Shown piece by piece: positions 24,670 through 32,820 of a DNA stretch of 38,625 nucleotides; the stretch's first letter is position 1, and every line of letters begins with the position of its first letter. The notes beneath the pieces were generated by a model, which had not been told where the DNA came from, made no database searches, and saw nothing but the letters and a program-made list of their open reading frames with translations. This DNA comes from an uncultured Burkholderiales bacterium (GTDB lineage Bacteria > Pseudomonadota > Gammaproteobacteria > Burkholderiales > Burkholderiaceae_C): the NCBI GenBank assembly GCA_902825995.1, contig CADEDE010000022.1, positions 1-38,625 of the forward strand. The letters run 5' to 3'. The position numbers and the translations under genes are program-made.

Positions 24670-26091
24670 TCAGCGCGTCAGCAAAGCCAGCACGCGTTCG
24701 GCGAATTTTCCGTACGGCGGCATCAGGAATTTCAACGTCGAAAAGCGCGCCTGGTAGAACACCGGGCGCAACTTGGAAAAGGTCTCGAAGCCTTCGCGGC
24801 CGTGGTAATGGCCCATGCCCGATTCGCCGACGCCACCGAACGGCAGGTCGTGCTGGCCGACATGGAACAGCGCATCGTTGACCGAGACCCCGCCCGACAT
24901 CACACGCTCGAGCAGGCGCTGCACCGTGGCGCTGTCGTGGCTGAAGGGGTAGATCGCCAATGGCCTGGGGCCGGCATTGATTCGGTCGATCGCCTCGTCG
25001 AGGCGGTCGTAAGCCACCAGCGGCAGGATCGGGCCGAAGATTTCGCGCTGCATCAGCAGGCTATCGGCCGGCGCATCGAGCACGAGGTGCGGCGCGATCT
25101 TGCGCGTGGCTGCATCGAAGGCCGGGCCGGGCAGCAGGGGCAGCACGGTGGCGCCGCGTGCATGGGAGTCTTCCAGCATGGCCAGCAGGCGCTCGAAGGA
25201 ACGCTGGTCGATGATCGAGGTGTAGTCGGGCGAGCTCAACAGCGGGTAGCGCGCGGGCACGATCTCGCGCGCCAGTTGCACGAACTCGTCGATGCGCTGG
25301 CGCGGCAGCCACGCATGATCGACGGTGGTGCAGATCTGGCCGGCATTCAGGCACTTGACGAACAGGATGCGTTCGGCCGCGCTGCGCAGCGGGAAATCGT
25401 CGCAGACGATGGCCGGCGCCTTGCCGCCGAGTTCCAGCGTCACCGGGCACAGGTTCTGCGCTGCGGCGGCCATCACCGCGCGCCCGGTGGTGCCCGAGCC
25501 GGTGAACAGCAGGTGATCGAAGGGCAGTTTGGAAAATTCGATGCCGACGCCGCCGGTCTCGTCGAAGACTTGCAGCTTTTCGGGCGGGAAATAGGCCGGC
25601 AGCTTGTCGATCAAGAGCCGCGCCAGATGGCGCGAGTTCTCGCTCATCTTGACCATCGCGCGGTTGCCGGCGGCGAAGATGGAGGTCAGCGGCACCAGGC
25701 TCAGGTTGAGCGGGAAATTCCACGGCACGATCACGCCGACGACGCCCAGCGGCTGCGGGATCACGCGGTTGCTGGCGCCGAAAAAGTTGCGCAGGTCGAC
25801 GGCGCGGCGCTGCGACTTCATCCAGCCGCGCAGGTGCTTCACGGCGTGGTCGATGCCGTCGATGGCTGGAAAGATTTCGGCCAGCAGCGTCTCGTGGCGC
25901 GAGCGCTGGCCATAGTCGGCGCTGATGGCATCGCACAAGGCCTGCTTGTGCTCGCGGATGAAGCGCTGCAGCGTGCGCAGGTCTTCGCGCCGCCGGGCCA
26001 GGCTGGGCACCGGGTCGGCCAGATAGGCGGCGCGCTGCAGCGCCAGCGCGGCTTCGAGTGCGCCGTGGGCGGTGACATTGTCTTGGGTCAT
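24670..26091 (-). CDS. Coniferyl-aldehyde dehydrogenase-like aldehyde dehydrogenase
   Basis: A 473-residue NAD(P)+-dependent aldehyde dehydrogenase. The cofactor loop PWNFPLNLSLVP, the general-base glutamate E220 in LELGGKAP and the catalytic cysteine C254 in NAGQICTTVDHAW are all intact and correctly spaced (34 residues). The short length, the GQICTTVDH motif and the hydrophobic C-terminus (KFLMPPYGKF) resemble the class 3/coniferyl aldehyde dehydrogenase (CalB) group. The physiological substrate is uncertain: aromatic or medium-chain aldehydes. The ATG at 26091 (MTQDNVTAHG) is preferred over an upstream in-frame start at 26151. It is the last gene in the minus-strand catabolic run. Confidence 0.88.
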   Translation of the reverse strand: MTQDNVTAHGALEAALALQRAAYLADPVPSLARRREDLRTLQRFIREHKQALCDAISADYGQRSRHETLLAEIFPAIDGIDHAVKHLRGWMKSQRRAVDLRNFFGASNRVIPQPLGVVGVIVPWNFPLNLSLVPLTSIFAAGNRAMVKMSENSRHLARLLIDKLPAYFPPEKLQVFDETGGVGIEFSKLPFDHLLFTGSGTTGRAVMAAAAQNLCPVTLELGGKAPAIVCDDFPLRSAAERILFVKCLNAGQICTTVDHAWLPRQRIDEFVQLAREIVPARYPLLSSPDYTSIIDQRSFERLLAMLEDSHARGATVLPLLPGPAFDAATRKIAPHLVLDAPADSLLMQREIFGPILPLVAYDRLDEAIDRINAGPRPLAIYPFSHDSATVQRLLERVMSGGVSVNDALFHVGQHDLPFGGVGESGMGHYHGREGFETFSKLRPVFYQARFSTLKFLMPPYGKFAERVLALLTR

Positions 26092-26154
26092 GGCGTCGGG
26101 GCGGTGGTCGCGGGGCCGCGAGCGCTCGATGCTATCGAAGATGCGCGTCACCGA

Positions 26155-26361
26155 TCAGGCCGCGGCGTCTAATTCGCGGCCATCGCCCGGCTGCCGCGGC
26201 AAGCGCGCCAGGCGCTCGGGCAGCAGCGCCCAGACCGCGCGCTTGTCATCATCGTCGAGCAGCGGCCAGAGGGCGATCTCGTCGAGCGTGCGGCCGCAGC
26301 CCAGGCAGTGCCCGCTGGCTTCGTGCATCACGCAGATGTTCTGGCACGGGCTGGGCAGCAT
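26155..26361 (-). CDS. DUF1289 family small cysteine protein
   Basis: A 68-residue protein with the DUF1289 pattern: SPCQNIC near the start, then CLGCGRTLDEIALW. The four cysteines look like a small metal-binding knot; the family's function is unknown. Other members are widespread in proteobacteria as short cytosolic proteins. It lies five bases downstream of the YbaK-like gene, so the two are likely cotranscribed. Confidence 0.85.
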   Translation of the reverse strand: MLPSPCQNICVMHEASGHCLGCGRTLDEIALWPLLDDDDKRAVWALLPERLARLPRQPGDGRELDAAA

Positions 26362-26366
26362 GTCGA

Positions 26367-26864
26367 TCAGGCCTGCGTCACGTCATGGACCGGTGCGCCG
26401 GTCAGCGCTTCGAGTTCGGCCGGCGCGAGCTTGAAGACGCCGTTCGGATGCCCGGCCGCGGCCCAGATCTCGGCGAAGCGGAATAGCTCGCGGTCGATCA
26501 GGGTCAGCGGCGGCTCGGCTTCGGGGCAGAGATGCGCGAGCGGCGCGACACCGCCGATCGAGAAGCCGGTTTTCGCCTTGACGAAATCGGCGTCGGCACG
26601 GCCCAGCGCGCCGGTGATCGCGGCGACCTTTTTCTCATCGACGCGGCGATCGCCCGAGGTCACCACCAGCACCGCGCGCTCGTCGCTGCGGCGGCGAAAG
26701 ATCACGCTCTTGGCGATCTGGCCGACCGCGACGCCCAGCGCGGCGGCGGCCTCCTGCGAAGTGCGCGCCGACACGGCGAGCCACAGCGGCGCGTGCGCAT
26801 GGCCGCGCGCGGCCAATGCGGCGCTCACGCGCTGGAAGCCTTCGGGCCGCTCGTCGATCGTCAC
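26367..26864 (-). CDS. YbaK/EbsC-type aminoacyl-tRNA deacylase
   Basis: A 165-residue protein with the YbaK/ProX editing fold: IAKSVIFRRRSDERAVLVVT, then VDEKKVAAITG, KAKTGFSIGGVAPL and the late AGHPNGVFKL. The lysine in IAKSV corresponds to the conserved substrate-binding lysine of the family. Members hydrolyse mischarged aminoacyl-tRNAs (for example Cys-tRNAPro or Ala-tRNAPro) in trans; which one is handled here cannot be told. The gene overlaps the HMG-CoA lyase gene by ATGA, so it is translated as part of the same operon despite no metabolic link. Confidence 0.87.
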   Translation of the reverse strand: MTIDERPEGFQRVSAALAARGHAHAPLWLAVSARTSQEAAAALGVAVGQIAKSVIFRRRSDERAVLVVTSGDRRVDEKKVAAITGALGRADADFVKAKTGFSIGGVAPLAHLCPEAEPPLTLIDRELFRFAEIWAAAGHPNGVFKLAPAELEALTGAPVHDVTQA

Positions 26865-27772
26865 GACGCAGCGCGCTTGCCGAGCAAGGCCTTGCCCGCG
26901 CGCGACACCGGCGCGCGGCCGAGCACGCCGGAGATGAAGGCGCCGGCATCGACCAGGGCGTCGATGTCGATGCCGGTATGAATGCCCAGCCCGTTGAGCA
27001 TGAAGACCACATCTTCGCTGGCCACATTGCCGGTGGCGCCCTTGGCATACGGGCAGCCGCCCAGGCCGGCGACGCTGGCGTCGAAGCTGTGCACCCCCAG
27101 TTCCAGGCAGGCGTAGATATTCGCCAGGGCCTGGCCATAGGTATCGTGGAAATGGCCGCTGACTTCTTCGAGCGGGAAGTGCGCGAGGGCGCGCTCCAGC
27201 GCCGCCTGCGCGCGACGCGGCGTGCCCACGCCGATGGTGTCGGCGATGCCCAGGTGCTGGACGCCGATACTCTTCATCAGGCGGACCACGCGTTCGATAT
27301 CGTCCAACGAAACCTCGCCCTGGTAGGGGCAGCCCAGCGCGCAGGAAATCGCGCCGCGCACCTTGAGGCCGGCCGCGCGCGCCGCCGCGGCCACCGGGCG
27401 GAAGCGCTCGATGCTCTCCTCGATGCCGCAGTTGATATTGCGTTGGCTGAAGGCTTCGCTGGCGGCGCCGAAGACGACGACTTCATCGGGCCGGGTCGGC
27501 AGCGCGGCTTCCAGGCCTTTGAGGTTGGGCACCAGCACCGAGTAGCGCACGCCGACGCGGCGCTCGATCGCCGCCATCACGGCAGCGCCGTCGCTCATCT
27601 GCGGCACCCACTTCGGCGAGACGAAGCTGGTGACCTCGATCTCCTTCACGCCCGCCGCTTGCAGGCGCTGCACCAGCTCTACCTTGTGCGCGGTGGCGAC
27701 CGCCTGTTTTTCGTTTTGCAGGCCATCGCGCGGGCCGACATCGAGCAGCGTGACATGGGTGGGCAGGGCCAT
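26861..27772 (-). CDS. liuE: Hydroxymethylglutaryl-CoA lyase
   Basis: A 303-residue HMG-CoA lyase that cleaves HMG-CoA to acetyl-CoA and acetoacetate, the last step of leucine degradation. The TIM-barrel motifs are VGPRDGLQNE (metal-binding aspartate), VTSFVSPKWVPQ, the HxH metal pair in SGHFHDTYGQ, and the signature loop GLGGCPYAKGATGN with catalytic cysteine C240. All are intact. An AAGGA site lies just upstream of the ATG. It is separated from mccA by one gene on the opposite strand, so it needs its own promoter; a TACAGT-like box is present about 30-40 bases upstream. Confidence 0.95.
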   Translation of the reverse strand: MALPTHVTLLDVGPRDGLQNEKQAVATAHKVELVQRLQAAGVKEIEVTSFVSPKWVPQMSDGAAVMAAIERRVGVRYSVLVPNLKGLEAALPTRPDEVVVFGAASEAFSQRNINCGIEESIERFRPVAAAARAAGLKVRGAISCALGCPYQGEVSLDDIERVVRLMKSIGVQHLGIADTIGVGTPRRAQAALERALAHFPLEEVSGHFHDTYGQALANIYACLELGVHSFDASVAGLGGCPYAKGATGNVASEDVVFMLNGLGIHTGIDIDALVDAGAFISGVLGRAPVSRAGKALLGKRAAS

Positions 27773-27873
27773 CTCGAAGCGTCCTTGTTGCGTGCGATGT
27801 TCACTGTAACGCCAGGCGCGGCGCCCGCGACCGGGGGATGGTCATGCCCGGCCCGCGCGGGCACAGTCCACGC

Positions 27874-28230
27874 ATGGATCCGCGCAACCTCATCGCCGCC
27901 CGCATCGACCTGCAACTGCGCCTTCACCTGGGCACGGGTGTTGACAGCCAGCGTGCATTGACCGATGCGCACTACATGCGCGACGTGCTCTTCGTCTGCG
28001 ATGCGATGAAGGGCACCGGCCTGCCCCTGCTGGCGCGCCAGTTCCGCGTGGCCGGGGAGCGCCTGGCGCAAGACGCGCTGCGCCGGCCGGGCCACGATGC
28101 CGGCCCGCCGCAGGACTGGGCCGCGAATACCTCGGGCTTCGGCGTTTCGCAGTCGCCGCGGTCGCCGGGCAAGGCCAAGCCCGTCGAGGCGAAAGCGTGG
28201 TTCGCGCCGCGCCGCTGGCTCGGCCTCTGA
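27874..28230 (+). CDS. Conserved-looking hypothetical protein
   Basis: A protein of about 118 residues on the opposite strand to its neighbours. The central part (ALTDAHYMRDVLFVCDAMKG followed by LPLLARQF) is predicted helical and amphipathic, and the C-terminal third is Pro/Ser/Trp-rich (a low-complexity tail). I have an impression of similar short proteins in other Burkholderiales but cannot name a family. The frame ends with TGA immediately before the stop of mccA on the other strand, so the genes abut tail to tail. An earlier in-frame ATG at 27844 is possible. Confidence 0.55.
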   Translation: MDPRNLIAARIDLQLRLHLGTGVDSQRALTDAHYMRDVLFVCDAMKGTGLPLLARQFRVAGERLAQDALRRPGHDAGPPQDWAANTSGFGVSQSPRSPGKAKPVEAKAWFAPRRWLGL

Positions 28231-30243
28231 CTACGCCGCGCCTTCCAGGCGCAACAGCTCGCCGCCTTCGGCGACCTGGTCACCGACGGCGTAGAGCAAC
28301 TCGGCCACGGTGCCGTCGCGCGGCGCGGCGATGGTGTGCTCCATCTTCATCGCCTCCATCACCGCCAGCGCCTGGCCGGCCTTGACCTGGTCGCCGGCCT
28401 GGGCCAGGAAGGCCACCACCTTGCCCGGCATCGGCGCGGTCAGGCTGCCGGCGACGGCGGCCTCAAAGGCATGGGCCAGCGGGTCGATCTCGTGCAGCGC
28501 CTGGCTGCCATGCGGGGCGAAGACGGTGATGCGCTCGCCCTGGGCATAGACCGCGAGGGTCCAGCGCTGCCCGGCGAGTTGCACATCGTGGCGGTCGTTG
28601 CCGAGCGTGCGGCTGCTGAACGGCATGGACTGCCCGGCGACGGCCAGGGTCAGCGCGCCGTCGTGGCCGCGGTGCAGCGTGGCGCGATGCGGCGCGCCAG
28701 CCAGCTCCAGATCGAAACGCCGCGTCGCGCCGCCAAAGAGGCGCCAGCCGTCGCGGCGCGACCAGGGGTCGTCGCCTTGCAGCGCGGCTTCGAGCGCGAG
28801 TTCGCGCGCGACCACGCCGGCGGCGGCGCATTCGAGCGGCAGCGGCGCATGGTCGAACAGGGCCGCGCGCTCGCGCTCGATCAGCGCGGTATCCAGATCG
28901 GCGGTGGCGAAGGCCGCGCTGGCGACCACGCGGCGCAGGAAGGCCACATTGGTCGAGACGCCGACGATATGCGTGGCGGCCAGCGCGGCATCCAGCCGCG
29001 CCAGAGCCTGCGCCCGGGTGTCGCCGTGGACGATCAGCTTGGCGATCATCGAGTCGTAGTGCGGGCCGATCGTGTCGCCTTCGTCGAAGCCGCGGTCGAT
29101 ACGCGGCTTGAAGTCGATCGGGTCGCTGCGCTCGAAGCTCACATGCGCCGGCCAGCGCGCGACATGCAGCGTGCCGGTGGCGGGCAGAAAATTCGCGTCC
29201 GGGCTTTCGGCGCAGAGGCGCGCTTCGATCGCGTGGCCGCGCAGCGCCACCTGGGCCTGCGTCAGCGGCAGCGGCTGGCCCGCGGCCACGCGCAATTGCC
29301 ACTCCACCAGATCCAGGCCGGTGACGGCTTCGGTGACCGGGTGCTCGACCTGCAGCCGCGTATTCATCTCCATGAAATAGGCGCGGATATCGCCGTCGTC
29401 CAACTCTTCGGCGACGAACTCGACCGTGCCGGCGCCGACATAGCCCACCGCCCTGGCCGCCGCCACCGCCGCCGCACCCAGCTCGGCGCGGCGCGCTTCG
29501 GTGAGGCCCGGCGCCGGTGATTCCTCGAGCACCTTCTGGTGCCGGCGCTGCACCGAACAATCGCGCTCGTTGAGGTGGATGCAGTGGCCCAGGCTGTCGG
29601 CGAAGACCTGGATCTCGATATGCCGCGGCCGCAGGACATAGCGCTCGACCAGCACATGGTCGTCGCCGAAACTGGCCTGGGCTTCGCGCTGGCACGAGGC
29701 CAGCGACGCGGCGAAATCTTCGGCCTTATCGACGCGACGCATGCCCTTGCCGCCGCCGCCCGCGCTGGCCTTGATCAGCACCGGGTAGCCGATGCGCGCG
29801 GCTTCACGCGCCAGCAAGGCCGCATCGTTGTCACGGCCGTGGTAGCCGGGCACGAGGGGAACGCCGGCCTTTTCCATCAGCGTCTTGGCCGCCGCTTTGC
29901 TGCCCATGGCGCGGATCGCGCCGGCCGGCGGGCCGATGAAGACCAGGCCCGCATCGGCGCAGGCCTGGGCAAAATCGGCGTTCTCCGAGAGGAAACCGTA
30001 GCCGGGATGCACGGCCTGCGCGCCCGTCACGCGGGCGGCATCGAGGATGCGCTGCCATTGCAGATAGCTCTCGCGCGGCGGCGCGGCGCCGATATGCACG
30101 GCTTCGTCGCAGGCGCGTACATGGCGGGCATCGGCGTCGGCGTCGGAATAGACCGCCACCGTGCGCACCCCCAGGCGCCGCGCGGTGGCAGCGACGCGGC
30201 AGGCGATCTCGCCGCGGTTGGCGATCAGGATCTTCTTGAACAT
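28231..30243 (-). CDS. liuD: Methylcrotonyl-CoA carboxylase biotin-containing alpha subunit
   Basis: A 670-residue biotin carboxylase/biotin carrier protein. In order: biotin carboxylase N-terminal domain (FKKILIANRGEIACRV), ATP-grasp with the glycine loop IKASAGGGGKGMRRV, the carboxylase C-terminal segment with MNTRLQVEHPVTE and PATGTLH, a linker domain, and a biotinyl domain whose EAMKMEH carries the biotinylated lysine K633. This layout and length fit the alpha subunit of 3-methylcrotonyl-CoA carboxylase (MccA/LiuD); geranyl-CoA or propionyl-CoA carboxylases are related alternatives. Context with the lyase, liuC and mccB supports the leucine pathway. The start ATG overlaps the stop of the DUF4126 gene (TGATG). 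Confidence 0.93.
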   Translation of the reverse strand: MFKKILIANRGEIACRVAATARRLGVRTVAVYSDADADARHVRACDEAVHIGAAPPRESYLQWQRILDAARVTGAQAVHPGYGFLSENADFAQACADAGLVFIGPPAGAIRAMGSKAAAKTLMEKAGVPLVPGYHGRDNDAALLAREAARIGYPVLIKASAGGGGKGMRRVDKAEDFAASLASCQREAQASFGDDHVLVERYVLRPRHIEIQVFADSLGHCIHLNERDCSVQRRHQKVLEESPAPGLTEARRAELGAAAVAAARAVGYVGAGTVEFVAEELDDGDIRAYFMEMNTRLQVEHPVTEAVTGLDLVEWQLRVAAGQPLPLTQAQVALRGHAIEARLCAESPDANFLPATGTLHVARWPAHVSFERSDPIDFKPRIDRGFDEGDTIGPHYDSMIAKLIVHGDTRAQALARLDAALAATHIVGVSTNVAFLRRVVASAAFATADLDTALIERERAALFDHAPLPLECAAAGVVARELALEAALQGDDPWSRRDGWRLFGGATRRFDLELAGAPHRATLHRGHDGALTLAVAGQSMPFSSRTLGNDRHDVQLAGQRWTLAVYAQGERITVFAPHGSQALHEIDPLAHAFEAAVAGSLTAPMPGKVVAFLAQAGDQVKAGQALAVMEAMKMEHTIAAPRDGTVAELLYAVGDQVAEGGELLRLEGAA

Positions 30244-30866
30244 CACGAATCTCCCGGATTCACCTGCGTGGGCATGAAGTGGCCCCGCAGGCGGCGCCCC
30301 AGGCCGCGCAGGAATTTGAAAAGCTGCACGGTCACCGTGACCATCACGACCAGGGCCACGGCCAGCGCGACGAAGAACCACACCGGGTGCGCCCACGACA
30401 GCCACAACATGCCCGGCACCAGCGCATCGCCGGCCAGCGAAAGCGCGACATTGGAGAAGGGCTCGGGGGAGGTATTCGCCGCTGCGCGGGTGGTCGCCTT
30501 GGCGGTGTGCGCGGTGGCCGCCAGCGTGCCGCCCAGCAGCACCGCCACAGTCGCCCAGCTGCCTTGATCGACGCCGAAAACGCTGTACGCCAGGGCCGCG
30601 CCGGCGGGGATGCGGATGAAGGTATGCACCGCATCCCACAATGAATCGACCCAGGGAATCTTGTCGGCCAGGAACTCGACTGCCAACATGCCGCCGCTGG
30701 CCCACAGCAGCAGCGGCTGTTGCAGCACCTGCAAGCCGCTGGGCAGGGCGACCCAGCCGAGATGCCCGGCCAGGCCGGTGAGGAAGACCACCGCATACAG
30801 GCGCAGGCCGCTGGCCCAGCCGAGCGCGGCGGCGATGGCCAGCAGATGCGTCGTATCGAGGTTCAT
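30243..30866 (-). CDS. DUF4126 family membrane protein
   Basis: A 207-residue integral membrane protein with about five hydrophobic segments. The early part (SGLRLYAVVFLTGLAGHLGW) and VEFLADKIPWVDSLWDAVHT with a following IRIPAGA are the hallmarks of DUF4126. The function is unknown; the gene occurs in leucine catabolic operons of some betaproteobacteria, but I cannot assign a role. It overlaps liuC upstream (ATGA) and mccA downstream (TGATG), so it is tightly embedded in the operon. Confidence 0.8.
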   Translation of the reverse strand: MNLDTTHLLAIAAALGWASGLRLYAVVFLTGLAGHLGWVALPSGLQVLQQPLLLWASGGMLAVEFLADKIPWVDSLWDAVHTFIRIPAGAALAYSVFGVDQGSWATVAVLLGGTLAATAHTAKATTRAAANTSPEPFSNVALSLAGDALVPGMLWLSWAHPVWFFVALAVALVVMVTVTVQLFKFLRGLGRRLRGHFMPTQVNPGDS

Positions 30867-31666
30867 CGCCGACCCGTCAGCCCGGTCGCCTGCCAGGCGG
30901 GCGCGCGCTTGGCCAGAAAACTCTGCACGCCCTCCTTGCCTTCGTTGCTGGCGCGCACGCCGGCGATGCGGCGCACGCTATCGGCGCGCAGCGTATCGTC
31001 GATCGGCTTGCCGGCGAAATCCTGCACCAGGCGCTTGCAGGCACGCAAAGCCGCCGGGCCATTGCCGACCAGCGCGGCGACGATCGCATCGACCTTGTCG
31101 TCGAGGGCCGCGGCGGGCACAACTTCATGCACGAAGCCCAGGCGCTTGGCGCGTGCGGCATCGAAGCGCTCGGCGGTGACGAAATAGCGCCGCGAGGCCT
31201 GCTCGCCCAGCGCGCGGATCACATACGGCCCGATGGTGGCCGGCAGCAAACCCAGGCGCGCCTCGGACAGGCAGAAGCGCACATCGTCGGCGGCCACCAG
31301 CACATCACACACCGCCGCCAGGCCCACGCCGCCGGCATAGCAATCGCCGTGGATGCGCCCGACGATCGGCACCGGGCAGCGGTAGATGGCCCACAGCATA
31401 TCGGCCAGTTGCTGCGCATCGTTGCGGTTTTCTTCCCAGTTGTATTCGGCCGTCGCGCGCATCCAGGCCAGGTCGGCGCCGGCGCAGAAGGCCTTGCCGT
31501 GGCCGCCGAGCACGATCGCACGCAATTCCGAATCGGTGCCGAGCTGCAGAAAGGCGGCGGTGAGTTCCTGGACGACATCGCCGTTGAAGGCGTTGCGCAC
31601 CTCGGGGCGGTTCAGGAAGACGCGGGCGACATGGCGCGAGCGGTTGATATCGAGGGTGGTGGTCAT
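30863..31666 (-). CDS. liuC: Enoyl-CoA hydratase/isomerase family protein (probable methylglutaconyl-CoA hydratase)
   Basis: A 267-residue crotonase-fold protein. The CoA-binding/oxyanion segments are GKAFCAGADLAWM and RIHGDCYAGGVGLAAVCD, followed by FCLSEARLGLLPATIGPYV, the typical glutamate-bearing helix. Placement between the two methylcrotonyl-CoA carboxylase subunits argues for hydration of 3-methylglutaconyl-CoA to HMG-CoA. LGLLPATIGPYV also matches LiuC/AUH-type hydratases from memory. The gene overlaps both neighbours by ATGA. Confidence 0.9.
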   Translation of the reverse strand: MTTTLDINRSRHVARVFLNRPEVRNAFNGDVVQELTAAFLQLGTDSELRAIVLGGHGKAFCAGADLAWMRATAEYNWEENRNDAQQLADMLWAIYRCPVPIVGRIHGDCYAGGVGLAAVCDVLVAADDVRFCLSEARLGLLPATIGPYVIRALGEQASRRYFVTAERFDAARAKRLGFVHEVVPAAALDDKVDAIVAALVGNGPAALRACKRLVQDFAGKPIDDTLRADSVRRIAGVRASNEGKEGVQSFLAKRAPAWQATGLTGRR

Positions 31667-32103
31667 GCACTCGCTTCCGTGCGTTGATAGGCGCCGATCG
31701 CCGCGGCCGTTCGCCAGGCCGGCGCTGTCTCGACAGTCGCCCAGTATTCCTCGACCCGGGCAATCGCGCCGCCGGCAAAGCAAAAGATCGAATTGGCGAA
31801 ATAGCGTTGCCCGCCTTGCGTGACTTCGATCACCGAATACACGCGGCCATCGGCCAGCGCCGCGACCTCGACGATGCGCAGCGTCCAGCCCTCGGGGTAG
31901 ATCGCATTCACGCGAACGATGGCGTCGGCATCCAGGAAGCGCTCGCCGCTGCACGGCCAGGCCATCGTGGCATCGCTGGCGTAAGCCGCGCGCGCCGCCG
32001 GCCAATCGCGCGCCTGCATATGCGCCCACAGCGTGCGCACCACGGCGCAGCGGTGCTCGGCATCCAGCGCATGCGGCGCCGGCTCGGCCAGGGCCTTGAC
32101 CAT
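31663..32103 (-). CDS. NTF2/SnoaL-like fold protein
   Basis: A 146-residue protein resembling the nuclear transport factor 2/SnoaL-like superfamily: an N-terminal helix (VVRTLWAHMQARDWPAARAA), then a cone-shaped beta sheet with IFCFAGGAIARVEEYWA, the typical final strand. The family includes ketosteroid isomerase-like enzymes and many proteins of unknown activity. It sits immediately upstream of liuC with an ATGA overlap and downstream of vapBC, hinting at a role linked to the CoA-thioester pathway, but no substrate can be stated. Confidence 0.75.
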   Translation of the reverse strand: MVKALAEPAPHALDAEHRCAVVRTLWAHMQARDWPAARAAYASDATMAWPCSGERFLDADAIVRVNAIYPEGWTLRIVEVAALADGRVYSVIEVTQGGQRYFANSIFCFAGGAIARVEEYWATVETAPAWRTAAAIGAYQRTEASA

Positions 32104-32137
32104 CAGGACGGTGCTGCGAGCGGGCGCAGCGTGGCGT

Positions 32138-32539
32138 TCAGTGCCGCCATGTGCGCAGGCCCCTCAGGTCTTCAAAAGCGTCGAAGTCGCGGTCGCGGTG
32201 CAGCAGTGCGTAGTCGCGCTCGATACAGAAGGTGGCGACCAGCACATCGATGGGGCTGCGCACCGTGATGCCCACCGCGCGCAGGCTGCGGTAGTGATTT
32301 GCCGCGGCGAGCACCTGCTCGGTGCCGCCGATGGATTCGACGCTCAGCGTTTGCATCAACAGCCGGGCTTGGCGGAAATCCCGCTCGTGGCGGAATCCAC
32401 GCAGAACCTCGAACAGTACGAGGTCGGGCACAACCAGCCGAACCTCGCCGTTGGCGAGCAGGTGGTTGAGAACCTGCGCGGCGGGTTCATCGGCAGCGTT
32501 GAAAAAGTCGATCCAGACGCCCGAATCAACGACCAGCAC
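32138..32539 (-). CDS. vapC: PIN-domain ribonuclease toxin VapC
   Basis: A 133-residue PIN-domain protein starting at GTG (VLVVDSGVWIDFF). The first acidic residue D5 lies in VVDSGVWID, a glutamate in VLFEVLRGF is the second, and the aspartates in SPIDVLVATF and HRDRDFDAF complete the Mg2+-binding set. VapC toxins cleave tRNA or rRNA. The gene overlaps vapB by 14 bases, the normal antitoxin-first order. An in-frame ATG at 32578 would add 13 residues but lies inside vapB and lacks conservation. The module occupies the space between mccB and the rest of the leucine cluster. Confidence 0.9.
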   Translation of the reverse strand: MLVVDSGVWIDFFNAADEPAAQVLNHLLANGEVRLVVPDLVLFEVLRGFRHERDFRQARLLMQTLSVESIGGTEQVLAAANHYRSLRAVGITVRSPIDVLVATFCIERDYALLHRDRDFDAFEDLRGLRTWRH

Positions 32540-32783
32540 GGCGCTTCCTCGGCGCGGGCTCGCGCGCGACGAGCACATGAGCGCCAGTGGGCTGCGCCGT
32601 CCAGTCGATGCTCTCGTCGCCCTCCCAGGCGAGCTTGCCGCGCCACTTCAGGATTTCGCGGTAAGCGGCTTGGCGGGCAAGCAGCTTCAAGCCGGCTTCG
32701 ACGGCATCTTTTTTAGTCTTGTACGGCCCGGCCTTCATGGCGTCGGCCATGAGCTTCTCGTCGATGACGATATTGGTGCGCAT
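32526..32783 (-). CDS. vapB: VapB family antitoxin
   Basis: An 85-residue antitoxin starting MRTNIVIDEKLMADAMKAG. The first 50 residues match the VapB (PF09957-type) ribbon-helix-helix antitoxin pattern: NIVIDEKLM as the DNA-contacting strand, followed by KTKKDAVEAGLKLLARQ. The segment KWRGKLAWEGD is the usual linker to the toxin-binding tail. It should bind VapC and autoregulate the promoter, which must lie in the 37 bases between its ATG and the stop of mccB; an inverted repeat there is the likely operator. Confidence 0.9.
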   Translation of the reverse strand: MRTNIVIDEKLMADAMKAGPYKTKKDAVEAGLKLLARQAAYREILKWRGKLAWEGDESIDWTAQPTGAHVLVAREPAPRKRRAGR

Positions 32784-32787
32784 GATG

Positions 32788-32820
32788 TGTACGAAGTTGG
32801 ATAACGACGCACATCGTACA
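32788..32820. promoter_or_regulatory. Inverted repeat, probable vapBC operator
   Basis: TGTACGA (32788-32794) and TCGTACA (32814-32820) form a perfect inverted repeat with 19 bases between, flanked by partial symmetry (TG at the left edge, TCACA at the right). It lies between the vapB start and the mccB stop codon, the normal place for a VapBC autoregulatory site. Confidence 0.6.
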
